Positions 18,917 through 28,105 of a stretch of DNA of 64,000 nucleotides are shown here, one piece after another. Made by a program: the position numbers and the translations under genes. The notes under the pieces were generated by a model that did not search any database, was not told the origin of the DNA, and saw only the letters and a list, made by a program, of their open reading frames with translations. Each line of letters begins with the position of its first letter. Within the stretch, counting starts at the first letter, position 1. This stretch comes from Flavobacteriaceae bacterium (GTDB lineage Bacteria > Bacteroidota > Bacteroidia > Flavobacteriales > Flavobacteriaceae): NCBI GenBank assembly GCA_029238215.1, contig JAQWGN010000008.1, positions 34,513-98,512 on the forward strand. Direction: 5' to 3'.

Positions 18917-19720
18917 TTAAAATTCAGTCTCGTAAAAAGTTTCGTGGGCAGTAAGCACATCAATATCCTCACTTAATTCTAAGAGAGGCTTAGAAGAACT
19001 TTCAGCTATTTTTTTGACCTCATCACTTATTCCTTGTGAAGCAAGAACAATGCCATCAGAGTGTAAAATTGCATTTTTAAACATCGCATCAAGATTCGAT
19101 GTTTTCAGCCCTGTCATCTGTTCATCATCAATGCCATCAAACTTAATCTTATCAAACAAGTCTCCTTCCATTTTACCCGTAAATGGTGGCGTATATAGTG
19201 ATGTAATAATTTTTGTGTTAGCAAGAAGTGGCTCGTCTTTGTAATAAAACTTACAATAAAGGGGTACAAGTGATGCAATCCATCCTTGAACATGAATAAT
19301 ATCAGGAGACCAATTTAACTTCTTTACTGTTTCAATAACTCCCTTTGCAAAGAATATAGCGCGCTCTTCATTATCAGGATATAAAGTACCATCTTCTTCG
19401 GAGAATAGTTTACGGCCTTTAAAATAGTCGTCGTTGTCTATAAAATAAACTTGCATGCGTTCCTTAGGAATTGACGCTACTTTAATAATCAACGGCATAT
19501 CGATATCGTTGACAACTAAATTCATTCCCGATAAACGAATAACCTCGTGCAGTTGGTGACGACGTTCGTTAATAATGCCGTATTTAGGAATAAAAATTCG
19601 GGTTTGACCTCCGCGATCGTTAACCATTTTTGGAATCTCAAATGCCAAATTAGATAACTCGCTATGAGGTAAATAAGGAACGACTTCAGAGGATATGTAT
19701 AATATCTTTTTATCTTTCAT
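18917..19720 (-). CDS. glycogen/starch synthase, N-terminal (GT5) domain only
   Basis: The 267-aa protein matches only the N-terminal Rossmann half of glycogen synthase: ILYISSEVVPY at the start, DIIHVQGWIASLVPLYCKF and the region after it. The C-terminal half with the nucleotide-sugar site is absent, and the frame ends cleanly, so this is a complete short gene, not a break. This short form is usual beside panC in Flavobacteriaceae. Whether it has synthase activity is unclear. Confidence 0.8.
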   Translation of the reverse strand: MKDKKILYISSEVVPYLPHSELSNLAFEIPKMVNDRGGQTRIFIPKYGIINERRHQLHEVIRLSGMNLVVNDIDMPLIIKVASIPKERMQVYFIDNDDYFKGRKLFSEEDGTLYPDNEERAIFFAKGVIETVKKLNWSPDIIHVQGWIASLVPLYCKFYYKDEPLLANTKIITSLYTPPFTGKMEGDLFDKIKFDGIDDEQMTGLKTSNLDAMFKNAILHSDGIVLASQGISDEVKKIAESSSKPLLELSEDIDVLTAHETFYETEF

Positions 19721-19752
19721 GTGGAAGCAAGTCGTGTTTATAAATTAAAATA

Positions 19753-19760
19753 CAAAATTA
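19753..19760 (-). promoter_or_regulatory. -7 box upstream of glgA-DUF4270
   Basis: Read on the minus strand the site is TAATTTTG, matching TAnnTTTG, about 33 bases before the glgA-like start. No clear -33 element is visible. Confidence 0.4.
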
Positions 19761-19808
19761 CTAAAATTTAAGCGATTTTTGCCTCTACACATTTGTAACT
19801 GTACATTA

Positions 19809-20642
19809 ATGCCATTATTTCAAACATTAGCAGAACTCCAGCAGGCTCGAAAAGCCCAAACTGGACAGTTGTGCGGGCTGGTGCCGACAATGGGAGCCTT
19901 GCATCAAGGACACCTAGCTTTGATAAAACAAGCGCTAAAGGAAAACCAATGTGTATGGGTTAGTATTTTTATAAATCCAACTCAATTTAACAAACAAAGT
20001 GATTTGTCGTCTTACCCCTCAAATTTGGCTGAAGATATAAAAGCAATTCACCTAGTAGATCCGTCGATCTGTATTTTTGCTCCAGCAATAACAGAAATGT
20101 ATCCTCAAGAAGTTATTTCTGCCTCTTTTTTATTTAACGGCCTTGATTGTGTCATGGAAGGTGCGGATCGCCCAGGACATTTTCAGGGGGTTATCACCAT
20201 AGTATCCAAACTATTAGAAGCCGTTAAACCTGATAATGCCTATTTTGGGGAAAAAGATTTTCAACAACTACAAATTATAAAAAACTGGAGTAAAAAAGCA
20301 GGAATAGCTACCAAAATTTATGGTTGCCCTATTGTGCGGGAGTCACATGGGTTAGCCATGAGCTCTAGAAATAAACTTCTTTCTTCAGAAGCCAGAAAAG
20401 AAGCTGGATTTATTTACAAGGCATTAATTGCTTGTAAAAACACAGAAAATAAAACATCTCTTAACGCAAACATCAAAAAAATTTTTGCTGAACATCCTAC
20501 ATTCAAGCTGCACTACTGTGTTTGTTTGGAGGAAGAAACACTAACCGAACTGGAAGAATTTCAAACTGCTACAAGTCCAAGACTTTTTATTGCTGCAACA
20601 GTAGAGGGAGTTCGATTAATTGATAATATCGCATTAAAATAA
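19809..20642 (+). CDS. panC: pantothenate synthetase
   Basis: The start [14 protein letters not shown] gives 277 aa, the family length. The nucleotidyltransferase HxGH signature is seen in [14 protein letters not shown], with [11 protein letters not shown] and MSSRNKLLS later. It joins pantoate and beta-alanine using ATP. panD, which makes the beta-alanine, follows after 13 bases, so the two form a functional pair. Confidence 0.96.
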   Translation: MPLFQTLAELQQARKAQTGQLCGLVPTMGALHQGHLALIKQALKENQCVWVSIFINPTQFNKQSDLSSYPSNLAEDIKAIHLVDPSICIFAPAITEMYPQEVISASFLFNGLDCVMEGADRPGHFQGVITIVSKLLEAVKPDNAYFGEKDFQQLQIIKNWSKKAGIATKIYGCPIVRESHGLAMSSRNKLLSSEARKEAGFIYKALIACKNTENKTSLNANIKKIFAEHPTFKLHYCVCLEEETLTELEEFQTATSPRLFIAATVEGVRLIDNIALK

Positions 20643-20655
20643 GTACCTTTGTGCC

Positions 20656-21006
20656 ATGCAAATTGAGGTTTTAAAATCAAAGATTCATCGCGTAAGAGTA
20701 ACTGGTGCAGAGCTCGACTACATTGGTAGTATAACTATTGACAAAACATTGATGGAAGCCGCCAATATTTTACCTGGCGAGAAAGTTCAAGTGGTAAACG
20801 TTAATAATGGCGAGCGTCTTGAAACCTATGTAATTGAAGGCGCCGCAAACTCGGGCGAAATTACACTCAATGGGCCTGCTGCTCGAAAGGTTCAAAAAGG
20901 CGATTTGGTTATCGTTATCAGTTATGCCATTGTTTCTTTAGAAGAGGCCAAAACCATTAAGCCTGCTCTTATATTTCCAAATTCAGACACCAATTCGCTT
21001 GACTAA
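20656..21006 (+). CDS. panD: aspartate 1-decarboxylase precursor
   Basis: The 116-aa proenzyme contains the self-cleavage site YIGSITID with Gly24-Ser25; cleavage there would yield the pyruvoyl group on the large subunit. The product beta-alanine feeds PanC. Length and motif are standard. Confidence 0.97.
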   Translation: MQIEVLKSKIHRVRVTGAELDYIGSITIDKTLMEAANILPGEKVQVVNVNNGERLETYVIEGAANSGEITLNGPAARKVQKGDLVIVISYAIVSLEEAKTIKPALIFPNSDTNSLD

Positions 21007-21011
21007 AAACC

Positions 21012-21974
21012 ATGGCTAAACTGCTCAAGTTTCTTAAAAAAGCAGCGCCATTGGCTCTGGGTTTTTATTTAATTTATTTTTCGTTCGCAACTACCACAGA
21101 AGAAGATAGAATACAAATTATTTCCGCCATAAAATTAGCAGATTTACGGTTTGTTTTTTTGTCTTTAGCTTTTGGTGCGCTAAGCCATTTGTCACGTGCA
21201 TACCGTTGGAACTATCTCTTACGTCCATTAGGCTATCAACCCACATTTATCATGCGTGTTCTTACCGTAATGATTTCCTATTTTTCTAACCTTGGAATAC
21301 CACGCTCTGGCGAATTACTTCGTGCAACGGCATTGGCAACCTATGCAAAAGTGCCTTTTGAAAAAAGCTTTGGTACCATTGTTACCGAACGTATCATAGA
21401 CCTTCTTTTGTTGTTTAGTTTTATAGGGCTGGGCTTTGTGCTCCAACGCGATTTATTACTCGAACTTATTGGAAGTCCTTCTTTAGGCAGGCTGTCTATT
21501 CTTTGGATACTTCTATTTGCGGTAATCTTTATTGTGTTCATTCGTCAACTCAAACGTTCACAAAAAGCAAGCGCAAAAAAAATTATAATCTTCTTTCAAG
21601 GGCTATGGCTGGGGATGTTATCGGTGCGTGATATAAAACATAAAGGTGCATTTGTGTTTCACACTCTTTTTATTTGGATCATGTATCTCATGATGTTTTG
21701 GGCAGTAACCTTTGCATTACCTGAAACTAGTGGGCTTTCACTGGCTGCTATCATCCCTGCTTTTGTGGCAGGTGGTTTTGCCATGTCTGCAACCAATGGA
21801 GGCATCGGACTTTATCCTTTAGCCGTTGCAGCTGTGCTACAAGCATTTGACATTACCTATCCTCAAGCGCTTGCTTTTGGTTGGGTCATGTGGACTGCAC
21901 AAACTATAATGGTTGTCGTGTTTGGAAGTTTGTCTTTTATACTTCTTCCTGTTTTGTCCAAAAATATTAGTTAG
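21012..21974 (+). CDS. lysylphosphatidylglycerol synthase-like transmembrane protein (YbhN/UPF0104 type)
   Basis: The 320-aa protein has about eight hydrophobic segments and the family motif region around SHLSRAYRWNYLLRPLGY and SNLGIPRSGELLRATALATY. Only the membrane domain is present, without the soluble aminoacyl transferase part of MprF, so lipid flipping or an unknown envelope role is more likely than lysyl transfer. It lies five bases after panD and ten before radA. Confidence 0.82.
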   Translation: MAKLLKFLKKAAPLALGFYLIYFSFATTTEEDRIQIISAIKLADLRFVFLSLAFGALSHLSRAYRWNYLLRPLGYQPTFIMRVLTVMISYFSNLGIPRSGELLRATALATYAKVPFEKSFGTIVTERIIDLLLLFSFIGLGFVLQRDLLLELIGSPSLGRLSILWILLFAVIFIVFIRQLKRSQKASAKKIIIFFQGLWLGMLSVRDIKHKGAFVFHTLFIWIMYLMMFWAVTFALPETSGLSLAAIIPAFVAGGFAMSATNGGIGLYPLAVAAVLQAFDITYPQALAFGWVMWTAQTIMVVVFGSLSFILLPVLSKNIS

Positions 21975-21983
21975 ATTCGCTTT

Positions 21984-23333
21984 ATGGCAAAAGTCAAAAA
22001 AGCTTTTTTCTGCACCAGTTGTGGAACGCAACACACACAATGGCAAGGGCAATGCAGCAATTGTAAAAGTTGGAACACGCTCCACGAAGAAGTCTTACAA
22101 GCCACAAAACCAAAAGCGTGGCAAGTAGATACTAAAGCTCCTCTAAAAGCAAAACCCATCCGAATTCAAGACATTGCCGTAGACCGACTTTCGCGCTTAT
22201 CGGCTCAAGATCAAGAACTCAACCGCGTATTGGGAGGCGGTATAGTCCCGGGTTCGGTAGTATTGGTAGGAGGCGAGCCTGGAATTGGAAAATCAACGCT
22301 CTTGCTTCAAGTTGCACTTGCTGTAACAGGAAAAGTAGTTTACGTTTCAGGAGAAGAAAGCGAACAACAAATAAAGCTGCGTAGTGCACGAGTTACTGAA
22401 GAATCGAGCGAATGTTTTGTGTTAACAGAAACCCACACACAGTCTCTCCTTCATCACTTAGGTGCACTAAGCCCGGCCTTAGTAATCATTGATTCTATTC
22501 AAACGCTTCACTCCGACGTAGTAGACAGTACCGCTGGAAGTGTCTCGCAAATTCGGGCATGTACAGCAGAGCTTTTGCATTTTGCAAAAAGCACTCAAAC
22601 ACCTGTTTTTTTAGTCGGCCATATTACTAAAGATGGTGCTATTGCAGGACCAAAGATTTTAGAACACATGGTGGACACGGTACTTCACTTTGAAGGCGAC
22701 AGAAATCATGTGTACCGTATTTTACGTGCTCATAAAAACCGTTTTGGCACAACTGCAGAATTGGGAATCTACACCATGGCGCAAGAAGGGCTTAAGGCAG
22801 TTTCTAACCCAAGTGCCTTATTGATTTCTAGCGAAAGCGTAGGGCTGAGTGGACATGCCATAGGTGCTACCGTTGAAGGTATTCGCCCGATGTTGATCGA
22901 AGTCCAAGCATTGGTTAGCTCTGCCGTTTATGGAACGCCACAACGCAGCAGTACAGGTTTTGATAACAAACGACTCAACATGCTTTTGGCTGTTTTGGAA
23001 AAACGTGCTGGTTTCCAGTTGGGCGCAAAAGATGTATTCTTAAACCTTGCTGGTGGTATCCGCTTAGATGATCCCGGATTGGACTTGGCAATTATGGTAG
23101 CAGTATTATCAAGCAGTTTAGATGTTGCTGTTCCTAAAGGCTATACGTTTGCTGCTGAAGTTGGTCTTTCTGGAGAATTGCGTAATGTGCCCAAAATGGA
23201 ACAGCGCATGCAAGAAGCGGCCAAACTTGGCTTTGAACGAATGGTTGTTGCAAAAGGCGTTAAAAGTGTACCAAAGGGTCTTGAATTAATCCGACTTGCG
23301 ACAATTCAAGAACTTGTATCGCATTTATTCTAA
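21984..23333 (+). CDS. radA: DNA repair protein RadA
   Basis: The 449-aa protein has an N-terminal zinc finger (C10, C13, C24, C27), a RecA-like ATPase with Walker A GGEPGIGKST near residue 92, the RadA-specific KNRFG motif, and a C-terminal Lon-like domain (LAGGIRLDDPGLDLAIM). It promotes branch migration in recombination repair. Its stop overlaps the convergent aldo/keto reductase gene by four bases. Confidence 0.97.
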   Translation: MAKVKKAFFCTSCGTQHTQWQGQCSNCKSWNTLHEEVLQATKPKAWQVDTKAPLKAKPIRIQDIAVDRLSRLSAQDQELNRVLGGGIVPGSVVLVGGEPGIGKSTLLLQVALAVTGKVVYVSGEESEQQIKLRSARVTEESSECFVLTETHTQSLLHHLGALSPALVIIDSIQTLHSDVVDSTAGSVSQIRACTAELLHFAKSTQTPVFLVGHITKDGAIAGPKILEHMVDTVLHFEGDRNHVYRILRAHKNRFGTTAELGIYTMAQEGLKAVSNPSALLISSESVGLSGHAIGATVEGIRPMLIEVQALVSSAVYGTPQRSSTGFDNKRLNMLLAVLEKRAGFQLGAKDVFLNLAGGIRLDDPGLDLAIMVAVLSSSLDVAVPKGYTFAAEVGLSGELRNVPKMEQRMQEAAKLGFERMVVAKGVKSVPKGLELIRLATIQELVSHLF

Positions 23334-24367
23334 GGTGCAGGGTTCGGAATACTTTTGTGAACCCCATCTATTTCCGATAATATCTCAGTAGTTAATGTTA
23401 CCGATGCCGAGGCTATATTTTCTTGAAGCTGTGTCATCGTAGTTGCTCCAATAATATTGGATGTCACAAATGGACGGTCGGTTACAAAAGCTAGTGAAAG
23501 TTGTGCTAACGATAGGTTGTTTTTTTCAGCAATTTTGGCATACGCTTCTGTAGCGGCTAATGATTCTTGACTGTTGTAGCGCGCCATTCTCGGGAATAGC
23601 TCTAAACGACTGTTCTTCGGAAGATTTCCATTTCTGTATTTTCCAGATAATACACCAAAAGCCATAGGAGAATAGGCCAGTAATCCCAGTTCTTCTCTGT
23701 GTGAAACTTCTGCATTACCTCCTTCAAACGTTCGGTTTAGTAGTGAATACGGATTTTGAATGGTTTTCATCCGTGGCAGGTTTTTATACGCTGCCAACGC
23801 AAGGCATTTCATAGCGCCCCAAGGCGTTTCGTTTGATAGACCAATGTGTCTAATTTTTCCTTCTTTAATAAATCCGTCGAGAGTTTCTAGAATCCCTTGA
23901 AAATTATCTTCCCATTGTTCTTCATTGTCTGGGGCATAATCGCGTTTTCCAAAAAAATTAGTGGTTCGCTCAGGCCAATGCAACTGATACAAATCAATAT
24001 AATCTGTTTTGAGTCGAGTAAGACTTCCTTCTATGGCTTCTCGAATACTAGCAGGAGTAAATCCTGAAGTTCGTATATGCGCCGTATATGCGCCAGGGCC
24101 AGCTATTTTTGTAGCAAGCACTACCTTATCTCTCTTGTTATTTTGAGTAAACCATTTGCCAATAATCCGTTCTGTTTCGGCATAGGTTTCAGCATTGGCC
24201 GGAACAGGATAAAGCTCAGCGGTGTCAAAAAAATTAACGCCTTGCTCCAACGCATAATCCATTTGTTCAAAGCCCTCTTGTTGGGTATTCTGATTTCCCC
24301 AGGTCATGGTGCCTAGGCATATTTTACTTACCCGAATATCGGTCTTAGGAATCGAAGTATATTTCAT
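23330..24367 (-). CDS. aldo/keto reductase (Tas-like)
   Basis: The 345-aa protein is an NADP(H)-dependent TIM-barrel reductase. The catalytic set is visible: the aspartate in FFDTAELYPVP, the tyrosine in the same segment, the lysine in VVLATKIAGP, and the histidine in YQLHWPERT. The extended loop TNFFGKRDYAP is typical of the Tas subfamily. The substrate is unknown. It directly follows xth with one base between. Confidence 0.9.
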   Translation of the reverse strand: MKYTSIPKTDIRVSKICLGTMTWGNQNTQQEGFEQMDYALEQGVNFFDTAELYPVPANAETYAETERIIGKWFTQNNKRDKVVLATKIAGPGAYTAHIRTSGFTPASIREAIEGSLTRLKTDYIDLYQLHWPERTTNFFGKRDYAPDNEEQWEDNFQGILETLDGFIKEGKIRHIGLSNETPWGAMKCLALAAYKNLPRMKTIQNPYSLLNRTFEGGNAEVSHREELGLLAYSPMAFGVLSGKYRNGNLPKNSRLELFPRMARYNSQESLAATEAYAKIAEKNNLSLAQLSLAFVTDRPFVTSNIIGATTMTQLQENIASASVTLTTEILSEIDGVHKSIPNPAP

Positions 24368-24368
24368 T

Positions 24369-25133
24369 TTATATATCTAATGTTACACCAACCGGACAGT
24401 GATCCGAGTGGTTAGCTTGAGGTAAGATATAGGCGCGAGAAATGGAGTTTTTTAGTGGTTCGCTTACCATAGCATAATCTATCCGCCAACCCTTATTGTT
24501 GGCGCGTGAATTAGCGCGATAACTCCACCAACTGTATTGATGTGGCTCGTTATTTAAATGACGAAAGGAGTCGATAAAACCACTGCCAATAAATCCATCA
24601 AGCCATGTACGTTCCTCGGGGAGAAAACCCGAAACCTTAGCGTTTCGAACGGGATCATGAATGTCTATAGCTTCATGACATATGTTGTAATCTCCACAAA
24701 TAACAAGGTTAGGAATGTCTTTTTTAAGGGCATTTACGTAGTCCCTAAAATCATCCATGTAGGTAAACTTATACGCCAGTCTATCAGGATTAGTTCCTGA
24801 AGGGAGGTACAAACTCATCACTGAAACCGTATCAAAATCCACACGAATATTACGTCCTTCAAAGTCCATATAGTCTATTCCTGTACCGTATGCTACATGC
24901 TTAGGTTGTTCCTTGCACAAGATGGCAACAGAGCTGTAGCCTTTTTTTTGAGCAGAAAACCAATAGTGATACGGGTATCCTGCTTGCTCAAAAACGCTTA
25001 AATCGAGTTGATCAGGGTGCGCTTTTGTTTCCTGTAAACATATAACATCTGGAGAAGCTGCTTGCAACCAGTCTAAAAATCCTTTTTTAAGAACAGCGCG
25101 AATGCCATTAACGTTGTATGAAATGATATTCAT
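24369..25133 (-). CDS. xth: exodeoxyribonuclease III / AP endonuclease
   Basis: The 254-aa protein has the exonuclease-endonuclease-phosphatase fold: NIISYNVNGIRA, CLQETKAH with the metal-binding Glu, ICGDYNICHEAIDIHDP, and the terminal NHSDHCPV catalytic His-Asp. It cuts abasic sites and works with PolA and RadA functions nearby only in the general sense of repair. Length is normal. Confidence 0.96.
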   Translation of the reverse strand: MNIISYNVNGIRAVLKKGFLDWLQAASPDVICLQETKAHPDQLDLSVFEQAGYPYHYWFSAQKKGYSSVAILCKEQPKHVAYGTGIDYMDFEGRNIRVDFDTVSVMSLYLPSGTNPDRLAYKFTYMDDFRDYVNALKKDIPNLVICGDYNICHEAIDIHDPVRNAKVSGFLPEERTWLDGFIGSGFIDSFRHLNNEPHQYSWWSYRANSRANNKGWRIDYAMVSEPLKNSISRAYILPQANHSDHCPVGVTLDI

Positions 25134-25138
25134 TAAAG

Positions 25139-25146
25139 CAAAAGTA
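25139..25146 (-). promoter_or_regulatory. -7 box upstream of xth
   Basis: On the minus strand the site reads TACTTTTG and lies six bases before the xth start, implying an almost leaderless transcript. No good -33 match is seen. Confidence 0.4.
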
Positions 25147-25198
25147 CAAACTAAAACCAGAAATTACTTATTTTTGAAAGAACTAAATCCCCAAACCA

Positions 25199-25792
25199 AT
25201 GAAACAGTTCTTATTATATTTTTTCATTCTTTTTCTCTTTTTAGGAGTTTATGCTCAAGAAGAAACCTACGACGAAGAAGTCACTAAAGTTGAAATTGTA
25301 AAAGATTCCTCTTTCGACTATGCCGACTCTTATGGTTCACACGAAATTCGTCTAAACGCCCTTGACCTTGTTGTTCATCCAGCAATTCACATATACTATG
25401 AACGTATTGTAGATTCCTCAAACGGGTATGGGGTTTCGGTATTTGCTAATTTTGGAGATAACGAGGCTACCTATCAAAATTTTGCTGTTACCCCCTATTA
25501 CCGCTTTTATTTCTTAAATCGAAAAGACTTTGGTGCCAGCGGCCTTTTTATTGAGGTCTTTAGCTCTTTTGCGTCAGTAAATTTTGATGAATATTATTAC
25601 AATAACTCTGAAAGATCAGATGATGAATTCCAATTTTCCATGGGAGTTGGTATAGGCAAGAAATGGGTGAACCGTAACGGTTTTTCATTTGAAGTCTCTG
25701 CGGGATTTGGGCGTTATTTTACCAAAAGTGATTCAGGATATGAGCCCGAGGGCCATGGAAGAATCGGGTTAGCAATTGGAAAGCGTTTTTAA
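25199..25792 (+). CDS. small outer-membrane beta-barrel protein, unknown role
   Basis: The 197-aa protein starts with a signal peptide (MKQFLLYFFILFLFLGVYAQ). The rest shows alternating hydrophobic/aromatic strands (VTPYYRFYFL, GLFIEVFSSFASV, FSMGVGIGKKWV, FEVSAGFGRYF) and ends in GRIGLAIGKRF with a terminal Phe, as expected for a beta-barrel recognised by BAM. The family is uncertain (DUF3575-like). It overlaps glyS tail-to-tail by four bases. Confidence 0.75.
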   Translation: MKQFLLYFFILFLFLGVYAQEETYDEEVTKVEIVKDSSFDYADSYGSHEIRLNALDLVVHPAIHIYYERIVDSSNGYGVSVFANFGDNEATYQNFAVTPYYRFYFLNRKDFGASGLFIEVFSSFASVNFDEYYYNNSERSDDEFQFSMGVGIGKKWVNRNGFSFEVSAGFGRYFTKSDSGYEPEGHGRIGLAIGKRF

Positions 25793-27330
25793 ACAGCATC
25801 TGTTAGCCATGTCTTAAACGACACGGCATTGTCAATCTTTTCTTTTGCTTGTGATAAGGATACGCGTTCTTGCTCCATAGTATCTCGATGACGGATGGTA
25901 ACCGTTTTATCTTCAAGCGTCTGGTGATCAACGGTAATACAAAATGGCGTTCCAAGTGCATCTTGGCGTCTGTATCGACGACCAACAGCATCTTTTTCAT
26001 CATAAGTAACTGCCATGTCCCATTTGAGTTCCTCTACAAACTCTTTCGCGATATCGGGAAGTCCGTCTTTTTTTACCAATGGCAATACAGCAACTTTAGT
26101 AGGAGCCACTACGGCAGGCAAACGCAATACGGTACGGCTAGATCCATCTTCAAGAGTTTCTTCTTGCAATGCATGCGAAAATACCGCCAAAAACAATCGA
26201 TCTAAGCCAATGGAAGTTTCCAAAACATAAGGCACATAATTTTCTTGACGTTCTGTGTCAAAATATTGTAATTTTTTACCCGAAAATTTTTCGTGACTGC
26301 TTAGGTCGAAGTCTGTCCGTGAATGAATCCCTTCAAGTTCTTTAAATCCAAAAGGAAAACGAAACTCAATATCGCAGGCAGCATCAGCATAATGGGCGAG
26401 TTTTTCGTGATCGTGAAAGCGGTAATTATCAGCGCCCAAGCCTAAAGAGTGGTGCCATTTTAATCGAGTTTTTTTCCAGTGTGCATACCATTCTTTTTGG
26501 GTTCCAGGAGGAATAAAAAACTGCATCTCCATCTGCTCAAACTCACGCATCCGAAATATAAACTGACGGGCTACAATCTCGTTGCGAAAAGCTTTCCCAG
26601 TTTGAGCAATACCAAAAGGCAGCTTCATCCGTCCAGTTTTTTGAACGTTTGAGAAGTTAACAAAAATACCTTGTGCGGTTTCTGGACGTAAATAAAGCTC
26701 GGTTGCGCTTTCGGCAGAAGCCCCTAGTTTGGTTCCAAACATTAAGTTAAACTGCTTGACTTCTGTCCAGTTTCTAGATCCAGAAAGCGGGCAGGCGATT
26801 TCCAATTCTTCAATTAAAGCTTTTACATCAGTTAAGTCTTCTTTTTCAAGCGACTTACCCAAGCGTTTTAATATAGCATCGCCTTTTTCTTTATGGCCAA
26901 GCACACGAGGGTTGGTGGTCAAAAATTGTCCTTTGTCAAAGGAATCGCCAAAGCGTTTGGCTGCTTTTTTTACCTCTTTTTCAATTTTAGCATCTAGTTT
27001 CCCTACATAGTCCTCTACCAATACATCGGCACGGTAACGCTTTTTAGAATCTTTATTATCTATTAGCGGATCGTTAAACGCATCGACGTGACCCGACGCT
27101 TTCCAAGTCGTAGGATGCATCAAAATAGCTGCATCTAATCCAACAATATTTTCATTGAGTTGCACCATTGCTTTCCACCAATAATCTCGAAGGTTCTTTT
27201 TAAGTGCCACTCCTTGCTGACCATAGTCATAAACGGCACTTAAACCATCGTAAATTTCACTTGAAGGAAAAACAAACCCATACTCTTTGGCATGGGATAA
27301 AACTTTTTTAAACAACTCTTGATCTGCCAT
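25789..27330 (-). CDS. glyS: glycyl-tRNA synthetase
   Basis: The start MADQELFKKVLSHAKEYGF gives 513 aa, the length of the class II homodimeric (eukaryotic-type) GlyRS. Motif 2 (FRNEIVARQFIFRMREFEQMEMQ region), motif 3 (TSIGLDRLFLAV) and the anticodon-binding C-terminus (KVAVLPLVKKDGLP) are visible. The alpha2-beta2 form is not involved. An upstream frame extension overlaps comF and looks spurious. Confidence 0.96.
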   Translation of the reverse strand: MADQELFKKVLSHAKEYGFVFPSSEIYDGLSAVYDYGQQGVALKKNLRDYWWKAMVQLNENIVGLDAAILMHPTTWKASGHVDAFNDPLIDNKDSKKRYRADVLVEDYVGKLDAKIEKEVKKAAKRFGDSFDKGQFLTTNPRVLGHKEKGDAILKRLGKSLEKEDLTDVKALIEELEIACPLSGSRNWTEVKQFNLMFGTKLGASAESATELYLRPETAQGIFVNFSNVQKTGRMKLPFGIAQTGKAFRNEIVARQFIFRMREFEQMEMQFFIPPGTQKEWYAHWKKTRLKWHHSLGLGADNYRFHDHEKLAHYADAACDIEFRFPFGFKELEGIHSRTDFDLSSHEKFSGKKLQYFDTERQENYVPYVLETSIGLDRLFLAVFSHALQEETLEDGSSRTVLRLPAVVAPTKVAVLPLVKKDGLPDIAKEFVEELKWDMAVTYDEKDAVGRRYRRQDALGTPFCITVDHQTLEDKTVTIRHRDTMEQERVSLSQAKEKIDNAVSFKTWLTDAV

Positions 27331-27391
27331 GTGGCAAAAATAGGATAAGTTTCGTAATTTATAAGACCCTAATTTTCTTGCGACACCTTCT

Positions 27392-28078
27392 ATGCTAAAG
27401 GATTTATTACAGGTTTGGTTTCCACAATGTTGTTTGAATTGTGGCAATGTGCTTCCTAAAGCACTGCAATGGCTCTGCCTTAGTTGTAAATCGAAACTGC
27501 CCAGAACATATTTTGAACAAGGGGTCACAAATCCATTAGAACGCTCGCTTTTAGAAGCCTTCCCCATAACAAGTGCATATGCGCCTTATTATTTTCAACA
27601 ACAATCTCCCATACAGCCGTTAATCCATGCGTTAAAATATCAGGGCAAAAAAGATGTTGCAACTTGGGTAGCTCAACAATCAACTTCATTTATTCCAAAA
27701 ACACATCCCATTTATACTTGTGAAGCGGTAATTCCAGTGCCTTTGCACGCTGCACGTGAACGAAAACGAGGATATAATCAAGTAAAGCTATTTGGGCAAT
27801 TTCTGGCAAAACACTTGGGAATACCATACCTTGATTCAGTACTTTATAGAAAAAGACAAACCAAAACACTTGTTCAAATGTCACATGAAGCACGTTGGAA
27901 TGAAGTTAAAGACGCCTTTGAAGTTCGTGGTAAACATTGTTTTACCCATATTTTAATCGTTGACGATGTTATAACTACTGGGGCAACGCTAACCGCATGT
28001 GGGCACACCTTATTAAAACATGTTTCAAAAGAAATTTCGATCTCGGGAATGGCTTATACGCAAGACATCCTTCCGTAA
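27392..28078 (+). CDS. ComF family phosphoribosyltransferase-like protein
   Basis: The 228-aa protein starts with a zinc-ribbon-like pattern (CCLNCGNVLP ... CLSCKSKLP) and ends in a type I PRTase domain with VIPVPLHAARERKRGYNQ and the PRPP loop ILIVDDVITTGAT. ComF proteins assist DNA uptake in competent species and recombination elsewhere. It is divergent from glyS; the lipoprotein gene follows 27 bases later. Confidence 0.93.
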   Translation: MLKDLLQVWFPQCCLNCGNVLPKALQWLCLSCKSKLPRTYFEQGVTNPLERSLLEAFPITSAYAPYYFQQQSPIQPLIHALKYQGKKDVATWVAQQSTSFIPKTHPIYTCEAVIPVPLHAARERKRGYNQVKLFGQFLAKHLGIPYLDSVLYRKRQTKTLVQMSHEARWNEVKDAFEVRGKHCFTHILIVDDVITTGATLTACGHTLLKHVSKEISISGMAYTQDILP

Positions 28079-28105
28079 GCGAGAAAATAATCGTTATTTT
28101 GTGTA

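Noticed and set aside
25331..27567. An N-terminal extension of glyS by about 79 codons
   Set aside because: It runs across the promoter region and overlaps the start of comF; the normal GlyRS start MADQELFKKV lies inside.
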